A stretch of DNA of 64,000 bases from Erythrobacter longus (GCF_000715015.1 NZ_JMIW01000003.1:124001-188000), one strand, 5' to 3'; positions 44,685 to 54,250 are shown, counted from the stretch's first letter. Numbers and translations: made by a program. Notes: generated by a model not told the origin, from the sequence alone.

Positions 44685-45517
44685 TCGCCTTCATAGGCAG
44701 CGTTTTTTCGCCCTATTACAAGGCATCGGGCAGAGGCTCTCCGCTCGATCACTCTTCAATGAATGTCGCGCTTTACGGGCCTCAGCACCGCTGGGTCATG
44801 CATGAACGCCCGCAAGGCGATGTCCGGCGCGATGCGACCAATCTGGAAATCGGGCACAGCGCGATGCGATGGAACGGCGATCATCTCGAAATCGACATTG
44901 AAGAACGCGACACCCGCCTGTTCAACCCGATCCACCGCCGTGTGGCAGGCAAGGTTCGCGTTCACCCCGAGGCTCTGAATGCCGCCAGCTTTGCGCTCGA
45001 CCCTGCGGAAAACCACATCTGGCACTGCATGGCGCCGCGCGCCCGCATCGAGGTGGAGATGGAGGAACCGGGCCTGTCATGGTCAGGCACAGGATATTTC
45101 GACCACAACCGGGGCAGCGAGCCTTTGGAGAGCGGCTTTAACACATGGCACTGGTCGCGGGCGCATCTCAAAGAAGGCGCGGTGGTTTGTTATGAAGGAG
45201 AGCGCGGCGATGGTTCGCTTTTCGCAAGCGCCATCCGTTTTGATCGCCACGCAGAGGCGTCTCACGTGGAGCTTCCAGCCGTTGCGCCTTTGCCAAAAAG
45301 TAAATGGCAGGTCGACCGGCGCACACGCTCCGAAATTGGCGTCGCTGAAGTGCGCAGGACTTGGGAAGATACGCCGTTTTATGCGCGCTCTGAATTGTCG
45401 TCCAAATTGTTCGGTGAAGAGGTCGAGACGGTTCAGGAAAGCCTTGATATGCGGCGCTTTGGCTCACCGGTCGTGCAGTTCATGCTGCCTTTCAGGATGC
45501 CCAGAAAGCCAGCTTAG
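44585..45517 (+). CDS. crtC: Carotenoid 1,2-hydratase
   Basis: About 310 residues from GTG 44585 (VRGPRFDEDVPPGGYTWWY), with GGCGAGA seven bases upstream. Hydratase hallmarks: WWYIDAISDDGAHALTIIAFIGSVFSPYY, MNVALYG, GYFDHNRGSEPLE and WHWSRAHL. The frame stays open upstream to 44309, but that part is shifted crtD sequence. The start overlaps crtD by 100 bases. The stop shares bases with the stop of the convergent small gene. Confidence 0.92.
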   Translation: MRGPRFDEDVPPGGYTWWYIDAISDDGAHALTIIAFIGSVFSPYYKASGRGSPLDHSSMNVALYGPQHRWVMHERPQGDVRRDATNLEIGHSAMRWNGDHLEIDIEERDTRLFNPIHRRVAGKVRVHPEALNAASFALDPAENHIWHCMAPRARIEVEMEEPGLSWSGTGYFDHNRGSEPLESGFNTWHWSRAHLKEGAVVCYEGERGDGSLFASAIRFDRHAEASHVELPAVAPLPKSKWQVDRRTRSEIGVAEVRRTWEDTPFYARSELSSKLFGEEVETVQESLDMRRFGSPVVQFMLPFRMPRKPA

Positions 45518-45732
45518 TCGCTAGACCTTGTGTCCTTTTCAGTTGGCTCCGTGGCAGCCTTTTCCTCTGATTCGCGCGCTTCTCGAGCTTCTCGTTCGGC
45601 CCGCATTTCGCGCACTTCGCGGCGCATTTTCCACCATTGCCAAAAACACACGCCAATCGCGATGGAATAGAAAAATACGATCTCCAGCCAGCCGAAATTA
45701 TCGGTCACATTGTGCATGTAGCTGGCGATCAT
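45514..45732 (-). CDS. Small single-helix membrane protein after bchO
   Basis: 72 residues: a short N-terminus, one helix at about 14-35 (LEIVFFYSIAIGVCFWQWW), then a highly charged Arg/Glu tail (residues 36-65) likely to form a coiled coil. Coupled to bchO by an ATGA overlap (45729-45732). Its context in bchIDO suggests association with Mg chelatase or its membrane docking; function unknown. Confidence 0.75.
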   Translation of the reverse strand: MIASYMHNVTDNFGWLEIVFFYSIAIGVCFWQWWKMRREVREMRAEREAREARESEEKAATEPTEKDTRSSD

Positions 45733-46634
45733 GTTGGCTCTCCGTCAGCTAAAGAGGGAGGCAAAGCGGCGAAAGCTGTAATCAAGGGCGCGATCAATTC
45801 GGGCGCTTCCTCGTGGGCCAAATGGCCAAGACCTTCGAGCACTTCAAGCCGAGATGTTGGGAGCCAGAGATGGGCTTCCTCAGCCCAATCGAGCGGGATT
45901 GCCGCATCGTTGTCAGAATGCACCATCAATATGGGGTTGGAAAGCTCGTGCATCCGCGTGCGCAAGGTGGGCAGGTCCCAATTGGCCATCATCGAGAGCG
46001 CGCCCTTGGTGTGAGCCGCATTCTTGATGAGCGCTGCGTAACAAGCGAGCCCTTCCTTATCGAGGCGCGAATGGGTGGAGCGGTAGATAAACCGTTCTGC
46101 CTCGTTCCCAAAGCTTGCAAGCCCAGAGAAGATGCGTGGGACAAAAGGGTTCACGAACAACAGCTTGGCAACGGCAGGGAATATCTCTGCGGCCGGACCG
46201 GGGAAGGGGCGAAGCGCCGAATTGAGCCCCACGATAGGTCCGGTGTACCCGTGATCCAGCGCCATTTGCAGAGCGAGCGCAGCACCTGCCGAATGGCCCA
46301 CGATAAGGTCCGGCGTAAAGCCAGTGTGATCGAGCAACCCGGCAATGCTGCGCGCCATACCGGGAAGCGAGGTTTCTTCTGGCGCATGGCCTTTGGTAAA
46401 GGCGTGGCGCGGCAGATCGGGCGCGAATAGCTCAAAATCCTGGGCCAAAAGCGGTGCAAGCCCGCGCCATGAATGGACAGAGCCCCCGGTGCCGTGGAGG
46501 AGCAGAATGCGCTTTCGCCCGACCTCTCCAAAGCGTTGAGTGTGCCAGTTGGCACGGCCTTGGGAAATGAACTCGCTTGCATTGCGGTGAGGCCAGATGC
46601 GCCCGTCGCGCTCCCAGGTTAGGCCAGCGCTCAT
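45729..46634 (-). CDS. bchO: Mg-chelatase-associated alpha/beta hydrolase BchO
   Basis: 301 residues. Oxyanion motif LLLHGTGGSVHSW, nucleophile elbow GHSAGAA and terminal His in GLGHLAHEE. BchO accompanies bchID in purple bacteria; its substrate is not known. ATGA overlaps tie it to bchD and to the small membrane gene. Confidence 0.93.
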   Translation of the reverse strand: MSAGLTWERDGRIWPHRNASEFISQGRANWHTQRFGEVGRKRILLLHGTGGSVHSWRGLAPLLAQDFELFAPDLPRHAFTKGHAPEETSLPGMARSIAGLLDHTGFTPDLIVGHSAGAALALQMALDHGYTGPIVGLNSALRPFPGPAAEIFPAVAKLLFVNPFVPRIFSGLASFGNEAERFIYRSTHSRLDKEGLACYAALIKNAAHTKGALSMMANWDLPTLRTRMHELSNPILMVHSDNDAAIPLDWAEEAHLWLPTSRLEVLEGLGHLAHEEAPELIAPLITAFAALPPSLADGEPT

Positions 46635-48307
46635 ACCGATTCTCTGGCAGAAATGGCGGCGTGCAGGGTCTTTGCATCGGCGCGCGGCAGGGCGAGGTAA
46701 CGGGCGTTCATCGCGTCCGCTAACACGGCGCCCTCGCGGCTGGCTCTTGCCGATATATCGACCACCAGAGCATCAACGCCTTCGCGCGCGATGGCTTTGG
46801 CCGCGGCCTTGGTGTCTTCGCCCGCTTGTTTGCGCCCCGGCTGGCCTGCTGCATCGATATTGGCGCGCCCGTCGGTGAGGACAATCACGCTTGGCGTGCG
46901 CCCCTTTGAGCGCACCGATGCGGCCAATTCGCGCGCGGCGTGAAGGCCCATGGCAAGCGGTGTTCCGCCACCACCGGGAAGCTCTGCAAGAGCGCGGCGC
47001 GCCCGTGTGAGAGAGCGGGTTGGGGGCAAGAGCATTTCTGCCACCTCTCCTCGAAAAGCGATCAGGGCGACTTCGCTTCGGGTGACATAGGCCTGCGCCA
47101 GCATCATTTCGACCGCGCCTTTTGCCTCGGCCAATCGCGCGGCGGCGGCGGACCCGCTGGCATCGACGGCGAAGATGGTGACGCGCGCGGCTTTTTCCTC
47201 AAATCGGCGAACGCGCAGGTCGTCCTTACGCATGATCAGCGGCGCGTCTTGGCCGGCACCCGCCTCGCGTCTGCGCACACCTTGCCAAGGGACCGCTGCT
47301 CTAAGCGTGTCGATCATTGCCAGCCTTGCGCCGCCTCTTGGCATTCCGGGACGCGCGCCCAAAGGTTTTCCGCGCAGTCCGCTTTTGCGCTTTTGTCCAG
47401 ACCCGCTCCCACCCGCCTGGCGCGGAGCGAGGCCTTTGGCGAGTTGCTCCAAAAGGTCGGCGGGGATCGCAGCTGCGGCGGCTTCTACCACCTTGTCCTC
47501 AAGCTTTTGATCGGCGGATTGCTGGTCATTGTCTTGCGGCGTTTCTCCCGGTTCGGGCGGCGGCGCATCGTCTGCCTCGGGTTCCTCTGGCGGTGGGGGA
47601 AGCTGGGTTGCACGCGGAGCCAGCACAAGGCGAGCAGCAGCCTCTAGATCTGCCCGCTCGGGGGTGTCGCGCCCAGAAATCGCAGCATGCGCGCGCGCCG
47701 CTTCGCTTGCATGGATGAGCGCGCGCACGGAATGCACTCCCAGCGCCGCGCCTGTCGAAGCAATCGTGCTGAGCGCGTCATTGCTTAAGGGTGCCGTGTC
47801 GCAGGTGCGCGCATCCTGAAGTTCTGCCTCGTGCGCCCTTGAATGCGTCAGGTCGCATTGGAACGCGAGCCGCTCCAGCAGCGCCAGAGGTGCGCCTTCA
47901 TCCGCCTCACGTGCGTCATCGAGCAGGATCAACGCGACTCGCTTATCATCAAGCGCCTGTGCGAGCCGTCCAGCCAAAGCCTCTCCCATGCGTTCAGCCA
48001 TGGGCACGACCAAAACGCCGCCTTGAGCTTCGGTAAGGAGGCCGCTGGTTTCCACCGGCCTTCCTGCTGCAAGGCTCGCCGCAATGTCGATCCCGCCGAG
48101 CAGGCGCTCATCATCGACATGGGTCGGCAGGCGTCTTGTCGGGATATTCGCAGCAATCGCAGCCACCAGAGCATCGCGGGCAGGGGAACTACCGCGCAGC
48201 ACCATTCCGCCAAAATTCAGCGGATTCTGAATGAACAGTTGTGCGGCGAGAATGGCGTCGTGAAGAGGGTCGCTTTGAAGGCTATCGGGGGCAGGCTCGC
48301 CCGTCAC
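46631..48307 (-). CDS. bchD: Magnesium chelatase subunit D
   Basis: 558 residues. N-terminal AAA-like domain with degenerate Walker motifs, then a Pro/Glu/Asp-rich linker (about residues 235-275), and a C-terminal von Willebrand A domain with MIDAS sequence DASGSAA and TDGRANID. It bridges BchI and BchH. ATGA overlap with bchI. Confidence 0.95.
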   Translation of the reverse strand: MTGEPAPDSLQSDPLHDAILAAQLFIQNPLNFGGMVLRGSSPARDALVAAIAANIPTRRLPTHVDDERLLGGIDIAASLAAGRPVETSGLLTEAQGGVLVVPMAERMGEALAGRLAQALDDKRVALILLDDAREADEGAPLALLERLAFQCDLTHSRAHEAELQDARTCDTAPLSNDALSTIASTGAALGVHSVRALIHASEAARAHAAISGRDTPERADLEAAARLVLAPRATQLPPPPEEPEADDAPPPEPGETPQDNDQQSADQKLEDKVVEAAAAAIPADLLEQLAKGLAPRQAGGSGSGQKRKSGLRGKPLGARPGMPRGGARLAMIDTLRAAVPWQGVRRREAGAGQDAPLIMRKDDLRVRRFEEKAARVTIFAVDASGSAAAARLAEAKGAVEMMLAQAYVTRSEVALIAFRGEVAEMLLPPTRSLTRARRALAELPGGGGTPLAMGLHAARELAASVRSKGRTPSVIVLTDGRANIDAAGQPGRKQAGEDTKAAAKAIAREGVDALVVDISARASREGAVLADAMNARYLALPRADAKTLHAAISARESV

Positions 48308-49305
48308 CCGAACAGCTCTTGCAAAGCGCGGGTGATGCGCACGGTGGAGCCTGTTTCATCAAGAACATCGCGGCGCAGGCGGTGGCGCAATGCAGACGGC
48401 GCAACCGCAATCAAATGCTCGCGTTTCACTTTGCGCGCGCCTTCAAGCGCTGCAAAAGCACGCGCTGCGCGCATCAAGGTGAGCTCTCCGCGAAGGCCAT
48501 CCGCACCCACGGCCATGCACAAATGGGCGGCATCGATGAGGATGTCTTCGCCCGTCTCAAGCTTGGCAAGCTTTGCCTTGCCGCGCGCGATCTGTTTGAG
48601 GATTTTTTCGTCTTCGCCCGCCCACTGAGCGGTAAAGGCGTCGGGGTCGCGTTCATTAGCCGCCACAAGGCGCATGATGGAAACGCGGGTTTCGATATCT
48701 TCGGGCGTGCGCACTTCAACAGATAGGCCGAAACGGTCGAGCAATTGCGGGCGCAGTTCGCCTTCTTCCGGATTGCCGCTGCCGATGAGCACGAATTTGG
48801 CAGGGTGGCGGACCGACAGGCCTTCTCTTTCGACCACATTCTCGCCTGATGCAGCGACATCAAGGAGCAGATCAACGAGGTGGTCTTCGAGGAGGTTTAT
48901 CTCGTCAATGTAAAGAAAACCCCGGTGCGCTTTGGCAAGGAGGCCGGGTTCAAAACCCTTTTCGCCCGATCGAAGAGCCTTCTCCAGGTCGAGCGAGCCA
49001 ATCACCCGGTCCTCTGTCGCGCCCAAAGGCAAGTCGACGAACGGCACAGCGCGCTTTCGCAATGGCCCGCCGCCGCACACATCAGGGTATGCGAGCGCGT
49101 CTTCTTTCGAGCCGCCATAGGGGCAGTTTTCATGCGCGGTAATCGGCGGTAAAAGGCTGGCGAGTGCGCGCGCTGCGGTGCTTTTTCCAGTGCCCCGGTC
49201 GCCGAACACCATGACCCCGCCAATGCTCGGATCGACAGCTGCAATCAGCAGCGCCTGCTTCATCTCGTCTTGCCCGACGATTGCGGAGAATGGGAACTTT
49301 GCCAT
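48304..49305 (-). CDS. bchI: Magnesium chelatase ATPase subunit I
   Basis: 333 residues, AAA+ ATPase: Walker A GDRGTGKST, Walker B GFLYIDEINLLEDH, sensor region VLIGSGNPEEGELRPQLLDRFG. ATG 49305 (MAKFPFSAIVGQ) matches the usual BchI start; the longer frame to 49368 adds unrelated residues. First gene of bchIDO, 84 bases after the iron permease gene on the same strand. Confidence 0.96.
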   Translation of the reverse strand: MAKFPFSAIVGQDEMKQALLIAAVDPSIGGVMVFGDRGTGKSTAARALASLLPPITAHENCPYGGSKEDALAYPDVCGGGPLRKRAVPFVDLPLGATEDRVIGSLDLEKALRSGEKGFEPGLLAKAHRGFLYIDEINLLEDHLVDLLLDVAASGENVVEREGLSVRHPAKFVLIGSGNPEEGELRPQLLDRFGLSVEVRTPEDIETRVSIMRLVAANERDPDAFTAQWAGEDEKILKQIARGKAKLAKLETGEDILIDAAHLCMAVGADGLRGELTLMRAARAFAALEGARKVKREHLIAVAPSALRHRLRRDVLDETGSTVRITRALQELFG

Positions 49306-49362
49306 GTAAGCGGCATTGTGGACGCTTAAGACGCTTTCGACAAGTATGCGTGACACCCAAAC

Positions 49363-49380
49363 TGACAATTTGTCCTTACA
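49363..49380. promoter_or_regulatory. Possible weak PpsR-type site upstream of bchI
   Basis: TGACAATTTGTCCTTACA matches TGT-N12-ACA at five of six defined bases. On the minus strand it yields TTGTCA at a -35 position, with no good -10. It lies in the 84-base gap before bchI. Low confidence; chance matches of this kind are expected. Confidence 0.3.
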
Positions 49381-49389
49381 TGGAGCGGT

Positions 49390-51066
49390 TTAGCGTCTGT
49401 CCCGCCCTTGGCTCGTGCGTGTCAGAAGCAGGACCGGCAACAGCCCGGCGGCCAGCAATATCAGCGCAGGGATCGAGGCTTCGACCAGCCTTTCATCGCT
49501 CGCCAAGCGGTAAGTGCGGGTTGCCAGAGTTTCCAGATTGAAGGGCCGCAGGATCAGCGTTGCAGGAAGCTCTCGAACCGTGTCGATAAAGACCAGCGCG
49601 GCTGCTGCGGCAAGGCTGGGGCTTAAGAGGGGCGCATAAATACGCGTCAGAACTTTCGCAGGGCCAGCGCCCAATGACCGCGCAGCAGCGGCAAGCGAGG
49701 GCGGGATTTTGCTCATGCCTCCATCGACGCTGTTGTAAGCAACGGTCAGGAACCGCACCGAAAGCGCATAGACCAGAACCGCGCCCGTCCCAGTCAGGAT
49801 AAGCCCGCCCGAATAGCCGAACACATCGCGCGCAAAGCGGCTGATCGTCACATCAGCGGCCCCTAATGGTGCAAGCAGGCCGACCGCCAAAAGCGCGCCG
49901 GGCAGGGCATAGCCAAGGGTCGACACGCGGATAGAGGCCTTTACCAAAGTGCTTTCGGACCGTGCCTTCGCAAAGGCGAGCAAAAGGGCGGCGATCACGC
50001 AAACGAACGCAGCGCCAAGGCCAAGCCAGAGACTGCCACTGGCAAAAGACCAAAGGTCGCCTGCTGCATTGATGGCAGCATCGCTCACTGACATGGAGAG
50101 GAGGTGCGCTGCCGGTACGACGAAACCCAAGAGCACTGGTGTGGCGCAAACAATCATGGCCATAAATTTGCCCACGGGTGACAGTTCCACCAGTGGCTCA
50201 TTATCAGCGCGGGCATCTTTGCTTGCCGAACGGCCTTGGCGAGTGCGCGCTTCAAGAACGATAAGCGCGATCACGAATAGCAGCATCATGGCCGCCAATT
50301 TTAGCGCGGCCTGCTTGTCCCCCATCGCAAGCCAGCTTCGGAAAATGCCGGTCGAAAATGTGGGGATGCCAAAATACTGCGCGACGCCAAAATCGGCCAG
50401 CACTTCCATTAGGACCAGCGCCAGGCCGCCTGCGACCGCTGGCCGCGCGGCGGGCAGGGCCACTTGCCAGAACGCACGCCATGGCGCTGCACCAAGGCTG
50501 CGCGCGGCGCGAAATTGCGATACGCTTTGCGAGGCGAATGCACCGCGCGCGAGCAGGTAAACATATGGATAGAGCACAATGCCAAGGACAAAGGCTCCGC
50601 CCGGCAATGAGCGTACTCTGGGGAACCAATATTCTCCAACACCAAGCCCGGTGACACTGCGAAGGGCGCTTTGCACTGGCCCTGAAAAATCGAGCAAATC
50701 GGCATAAAGATAGGCCGCGATATAGGCAGGCACAGCAAGCGGGAGAACAAGCGCCCATGCAAGGATTGAGCGTCCCGGAAAGCGAGCGGCGCTGACCAGC
50801 CACGCGCAGCTTGTGCCCACCACCAAGGCGATGCCCCCTGCCATCACCATCAACAAAAGCGTGTTCGCAATATAGCTGCCAAGGACGGTGCGGGCGAGGT
50901 GGGCAATCGCCTCAAACCCGCCATTTGGGGCAGAGACAAGGATTGCCACGATCGGCAATGCAGCAAGGCCAGCGAGCACGAAAGCGCCCACGCTCCATCC
51001 GTCAATTCGCGGCGCTTTCACCATCAGCCCACTTGCGGGGCGGCCAGCAGATTGCCTAAGGCTCAT
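49390..51066 (-). CDS. Ferric iron ABC transporter permease (FbpB type)
   Basis: About 558 residues with two fused permease halves of roughly six helices each. Each half has an EAA-type loop: FRAARSLGAAPWRAFWQVALPAARP and LAAAARSLGAGPAKVLTRIYAPLLSP. Start choice is open: ATG 51096, 51066 or 51024 are in frame; 51096 leaves only 11 bases to the divergent ATPase gene. It completes a binding-protein-dependent Fe3+ importer with the two genes on the other strand. Confidence 0.88.
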   Translation of the reverse strand: MSLRQSAGRPASGLMVKAPRIDGWSVGAFVLAGLAALPIVAILVSAPNGGFEAIAHLARTVLGSYIANTLLLMVMAGGIALVVGTSCAWLVSAARFPGRSILAWALVLPLAVPAYIAAYLYADLLDFSGPVQSALRSVTGLGVGEYWFPRVRSLPGGAFVLGIVLYPYVYLLARGAFASQSVSQFRAARSLGAAPWRAFWQVALPAARPAVAGGLALVLMEVLADFGVAQYFGIPTFSTGIFRSWLAMGDKQAALKLAAMMLLFVIALIVLEARTRQGRSASKDARADNEPLVELSPVGKFMAMIVCATPVLLGFVVPAAHLLSMSVSDAAINAAGDLWSFASGSLWLGLGAAFVCVIAALLLAFAKARSESTLVKASIRVSTLGYALPGALLAVGLLAPLGAADVTISRFARDVFGYSGGLILTGTGAVLVYALSVRFLTVAYNSVDGGMSKIPPSLAAAARSLGAGPAKVLTRIYAPLLSPSLAAAAALVFIDTVRELPATLILRPFNLETLATRTYRLASDERLVEASIPALILLAAGLLPVLLLTRTSQGRDRR

Positions 51067-51107
51067 GCCAACAATTTCCGCAGACCGTTTTTGCATCGGA
51101 CAATTTT

Positions 51108-52142
51108 GTGAGCCTTGAATTTCGACATATTGCCCATGCTTACACCGGAAGAACCGGAAGGGTGGAGGCGCTCTCGGACATCGCCTTTACAGCGCCGGCT
51201 GGAAAAATCACCTGTCTGCTTGGCTCGTCAGGCTCGGGCAAGTCAACCTTGTTGAATTTGGCAGCGGGCCTTCTCCCCGTCCAATCGGGCAGTATATCGG
51301 TGGGAGGGAATGAAATGGCCGCCCCCGGTGTCAACCCGCCGCCCGAAGCGCGGCCCGTGGGCCTTGTGTTTCAGGACGGCGCGCTCTTCCCGCATATGAC
51401 CATTGCTAAGAATATTGCTTTTGGATTGCCAGGGGGCGGGAGCGCTGGAGTGATCGAACAATGGCTGGACCGTGTGGGGCTTGCAGGGTTGGGTGAGCGC
51501 TTTCCCCACGAGCTTTCCGGCGGTCAGCAACAACGCGCCAGCCTTGCCCGCGCCATGGCGCCAGAACCGCAAGTGCTGTTGATGGATGAACCCTTTGCCA
51601 GCGTCGATATTGTCCTTCGTCGCCGTCTTCGCCGCGATTGCAGGAGGCTGCTGCGCGAGGCGGGGACGACCACGATTTTGGTGACGCATGACCCGGAAGA
51701 AGCGCTCGATATTGCGGATCACATTGCGGTGATGGAAAACGGGCGGATCATTCAATTTGGCACGCCAGAAGACTTGCACGAACGCCCAGCGAGCGCTTCG
51801 GTGGGCGCGATTTTTGGCGGGGCTCAGATTGTCTCTGCGATGCGCGACGGCGATGTGTTGCGAACATCGATGGGCGTATGGCCGCTTTCCTGCATTGCTG
51901 GCGATCTGCCAGATGGGGCCGAGTTTGACCTGCTTGTCCATGCCGAAACGCTTGGTTGTGAAGCGGATGAGGCGGGGCTGGAAGTGGTCGACGTGCACCC
52001 CTTGGGCGTTGCCAGTCGCCTGCTTCTGCAAACACCCGATGGCAAAGAAATTACGGTGCAATCAACCGCCACTGTCAAAGAGGGGATGCGGTACCGCATT
52101 GTCCCGCAGACGCGCAGCGTTCGGGCATTTCTACGCAGATAA
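51108..52142 (+). CDS. Ferric iron ABC transporter ATP-binding protein (FbpC type)
   Basis: 344 residues. Walker A LGSSGSGKST, signature LSGGQQQRASLARAM, Walker B VLLMDEPFASVD, switch His in VTHDPEEAL, and a C-terminal TOBE-like domain (VDVHPLGVASRLLL). GTG start at 51108. Divergent from the permease and eight bases before the binding-protein leader. Confidence 0.92.
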   Translation: MSLEFRHIAHAYTGRTGRVEALSDIAFTAPAGKITCLLGSSGSGKSTLLNLAAGLLPVQSGSISVGGNEMAAPGVNPPPEARPVGLVFQDGALFPHMTIAKNIAFGLPGGGSAGVIEQWLDRVGLAGLGERFPHELSGGQQQRASLARAMAPEPQVLLMDEPFASVDIVLRRRLRRDCRRLLREAGTTTILVTHDPEEALDIADHIAVMENGRIIQFGTPEDLHERPASASVGAIFGGAQIVSAMRDGDVLRTSMGVWPLSCIAGDLPDGAEFDLLVHAETLGCEADEAGLEVVDVHPLGVASRLLLQTPDGKEITVQSTATVKEGMRYRIVPQTRSVRAFLRR

Positions 52143-52204
52143 AGCTTGCATTGGTAAAGCCACTATTGCAAGTCGTTCGCAAATACGACGGAAGGCTATC
52201 CAAC

Positions 52205-53245
52205 ATGAAAAAAGTGATTCTCGGGCTCGCAGCAATGCTGGCCGTCACCGCCTGTGCTGAGACTGAAGGGGGCGATACCGCTGGTCAGGGAGGCGAGGTG
52301 AACATCTATTCCTCGCGCCATTATGACACTGACCTTGCACTTTACGAGGATTTTACTGCGCAAACCGGGATCAAGGTCAACCGGATCGAAGCTGATGCCG
52401 ACGCTCTGATCGAACGTATCCAAAGCGAGGGCGAGTTTTCACCCGCTGACCTTTTGATCACTGTGGATGCAGGTCGCCTTTGGCGCGCGGAAGAGGCCGG
52501 GATATTCTCGGCCGTTCAATCCGATGTCTTGAATGAACGCCTTCCTGCCCATCTGCGCCACCCCAATGGCCTGTGGTTTGGCCTTTCCACCCGTGCGCGC
52601 ATAATTATCTACAATAAAGAAGCAGGCGTTCCAGAAGGCCTCGATACCTACGCTGACCTCGCTGACCCGCAATGGAAAGGCGACATCTGCATCCGCTCCT
52701 CGTCCAATATCTACAACATCTCGCTCCTTTCCAGCATCATCGCCAACGACGGCGCAGAGGCAGCGGAAAGCTGGGCCAAGGGCGTTGTTGCAAACTTCGC
52801 GCGCCCGCCAGAGGGCAATGACACAGCGCAAATCGAAAGCGTGGCGGCGGGTGAGTGCCGCATTGCTGTGGTGAATTCCTACTACCTTGGCCGATTTGCA
52901 GGCGGCGAAGGCGAAGAGCGGGCGGTGTTCGATAAGCTCGGCGTGATCTTCCCCAATCAAGGCGAAGGTGACCGCGGCGCGCACGTCAATGTCAGCGGCG
53001 CTGGCGTCACGGTCAACGCGCCCAATCGCGAGAACGCGATTGCCTTCCTCGAATACCTCACCAGCGAGAGCGCCCAGCGGTATTTCGCCGATGGCAATAA
53101 TGAATATCCGGCTGTTATCGGTATGAAGGGCAATTCCGCTCTGGAAGAGATGGGCACTTTCCGCGCTGACACTTTGAACGCGGCCAGAATTGGCTCTGGC
53201 CAGGCGCAGGCGGTGCAGATTTTTGACCGCGCTGGCTGGAACTAA
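52205..53245 (+). CDS. Ferric iron-binding lipoprotein (FbpA type)
   Basis: 346 residues from ATG 52205. Lipoprotein signal with Cys17 (AVTAC). Periplasmic binding fold VNIYSSRHYDTDLALYEDFTAQTGIKV; the adjacent tyrosines in NSYYLGRF correspond to the Fe3+ ligands of FbpA/FutA proteins. It delivers iron to the permease. An in-frame start at 52151 would place the signal peptide internally and is rejected. Confidence 0.92.
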   Translation: MKKVILGLAAMLAVTACAETEGGDTAGQGGEVNIYSSRHYDTDLALYEDFTAQTGIKVNRIEADADALIERIQSEGEFSPADLLITVDAGRLWRAEEAGIFSAVQSDVLNERLPAHLRHPNGLWFGLSTRARIIIYNKEAGVPEGLDTYADLADPQWKGDICIRSSSNIYNISLLSSIIANDGAEAAESWAKGVVANFARPPEGNDTAQIESVAAGECRIAVVNSYYLGRFAGGEGEERAVFDKLGVIFPNQGEGDRGAHVNVSGAGVTVNAPNRENAIAFLEYLTSESAQRYFADGNNEYPAVIGMKGNSALEEMGTFRADTLNAARIGSGQAQAVQIFDRAGWN

Positions 53246-53388
53246 TTGATGTGATTGGGGGGCGAATGGCGAAGTCGCACTTTTGCCCCCAATCGCTAAT
53301 CTAACTTGAAGCGGCGCTACAAAAAGGCCATTTGCGCATCGCAACAGGGCGCGACTCTCCCGCGTCAGACCAGATTTCGAGGCCGATT

Positions 53389-54219
53389 TTGACCGATACA
53401 GCAGTCACATCTCCGATCCCTTCCCGAGATGCTTTTACCGAAAGCGGCGCTGTTTCGGTTGAGACGATCACCCACGTTCATCAGTGGAACGAGGAGCTGT
53501 TCACGCTGCGCATGACGCGTCCAGCTTCGTTCCGCTTCCGCTCGGGCGAATTTGTGATGATCGGCCTTCCCAAGGAAGACGGCAAGCCGCTGCTTCGCGC
53601 CTATTCGGTGGCCTCGCCGTCCTATGATGAGGAATTGGAATTCCTTTCAATCATCGTGCAGGACGGGCCGCTCACCTCGCGTCTTCAGCATATTAAGGTC
53701 GGCGATCCCGTCTACCTTGGAAAGAAACCGACCGGCACGCTTGTGACCGACGCGCTTTTGCCCGGCAAACGCCTGTTCATGCTATCAACCGGGACTGGCC
53801 TTGCGCCGTTTATGAGCCTTGTTCGCGACCCGGACGTCTATGAGATGTACGAGGAAGTCATCGTCGTGCATTCGGTGCGCCGCGTGGTCGATCTTGCCTA
53901 CCGCGAACTTCTCGAAAGCAAGCTTGAAGGCGATCCGCTGCTCGAAGATGATCAGCGTGAGCGCATGATCTATGTCCCCACCGTGACGCGCGAAGATTTC
54001 CGTAACCAGGGCCGTATCCAGACATTGATCGAAGATGGCCGCCTGTTTGAACAATCCAAAGGCCCAAAGCGGTTCGATTCAGAAACCGACCGCGTCATGC
54101 TGTGCGGTTCGATGGCGATGATCAAGGACCACGCAGCCGATCTGGAAGCGCGCGGCTTTGAAGAGGGCGCAAACAACAAGCCGGGTTCATTCGTGATCGA
54201 ACGCGCCTTTGTGGGGTAA
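53389..54219 (+). CDS. fpr: Ferredoxin/flavodoxin-NADP+ reductase
   Basis: 276 residues. FAD motif RAYSVASP, NADP-site LSTGTGLAPFMSLVRDP, VMLCGSMAMI and the C-terminal ERAFVG of bacterial subclass Fprs. TTG 53389 has GAGG seven bases upstream and gives the normal length; an earlier TTG at 53332 lacks such a site. It supplies or drains electrons at ferredoxin; the dark reductases BchL and BchX need reduced ferredoxin, so a link to the PGC is plausible but inferred. Confidence 0.88.
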   Translation: MTDTAVTSPIPSRDAFTESGAVSVETITHVHQWNEELFTLRMTRPASFRFRSGEFVMIGLPKEDGKPLLRAYSVASPSYDEELEFLSIIVQDGPLTSRLQHIKVGDPVYLGKKPTGTLVTDALLPGKRLFMLSTGTGLAPFMSLVRDPDVYEMYEEVIVVHSVRRVVDLAYRELLESKLEGDPLLEDDQRERMIYVPTVTREDFRNQGRIQTLIEDGRLFEQSKGPKRFDSETDRVMLCGSMAMIKDHAADLEARGFEEGANNKPGSFVIERAFVG

Positions 54220-54250
54220 GGTCAACAAACATCTTCGCCTTTAACCGTCA

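Noticed and set aside
49363..49380. Full PpsR operator at bchI
   Set aside because: One of the six defining bases differs and the promoter fit is poor; kept only as a low-confidence feature.
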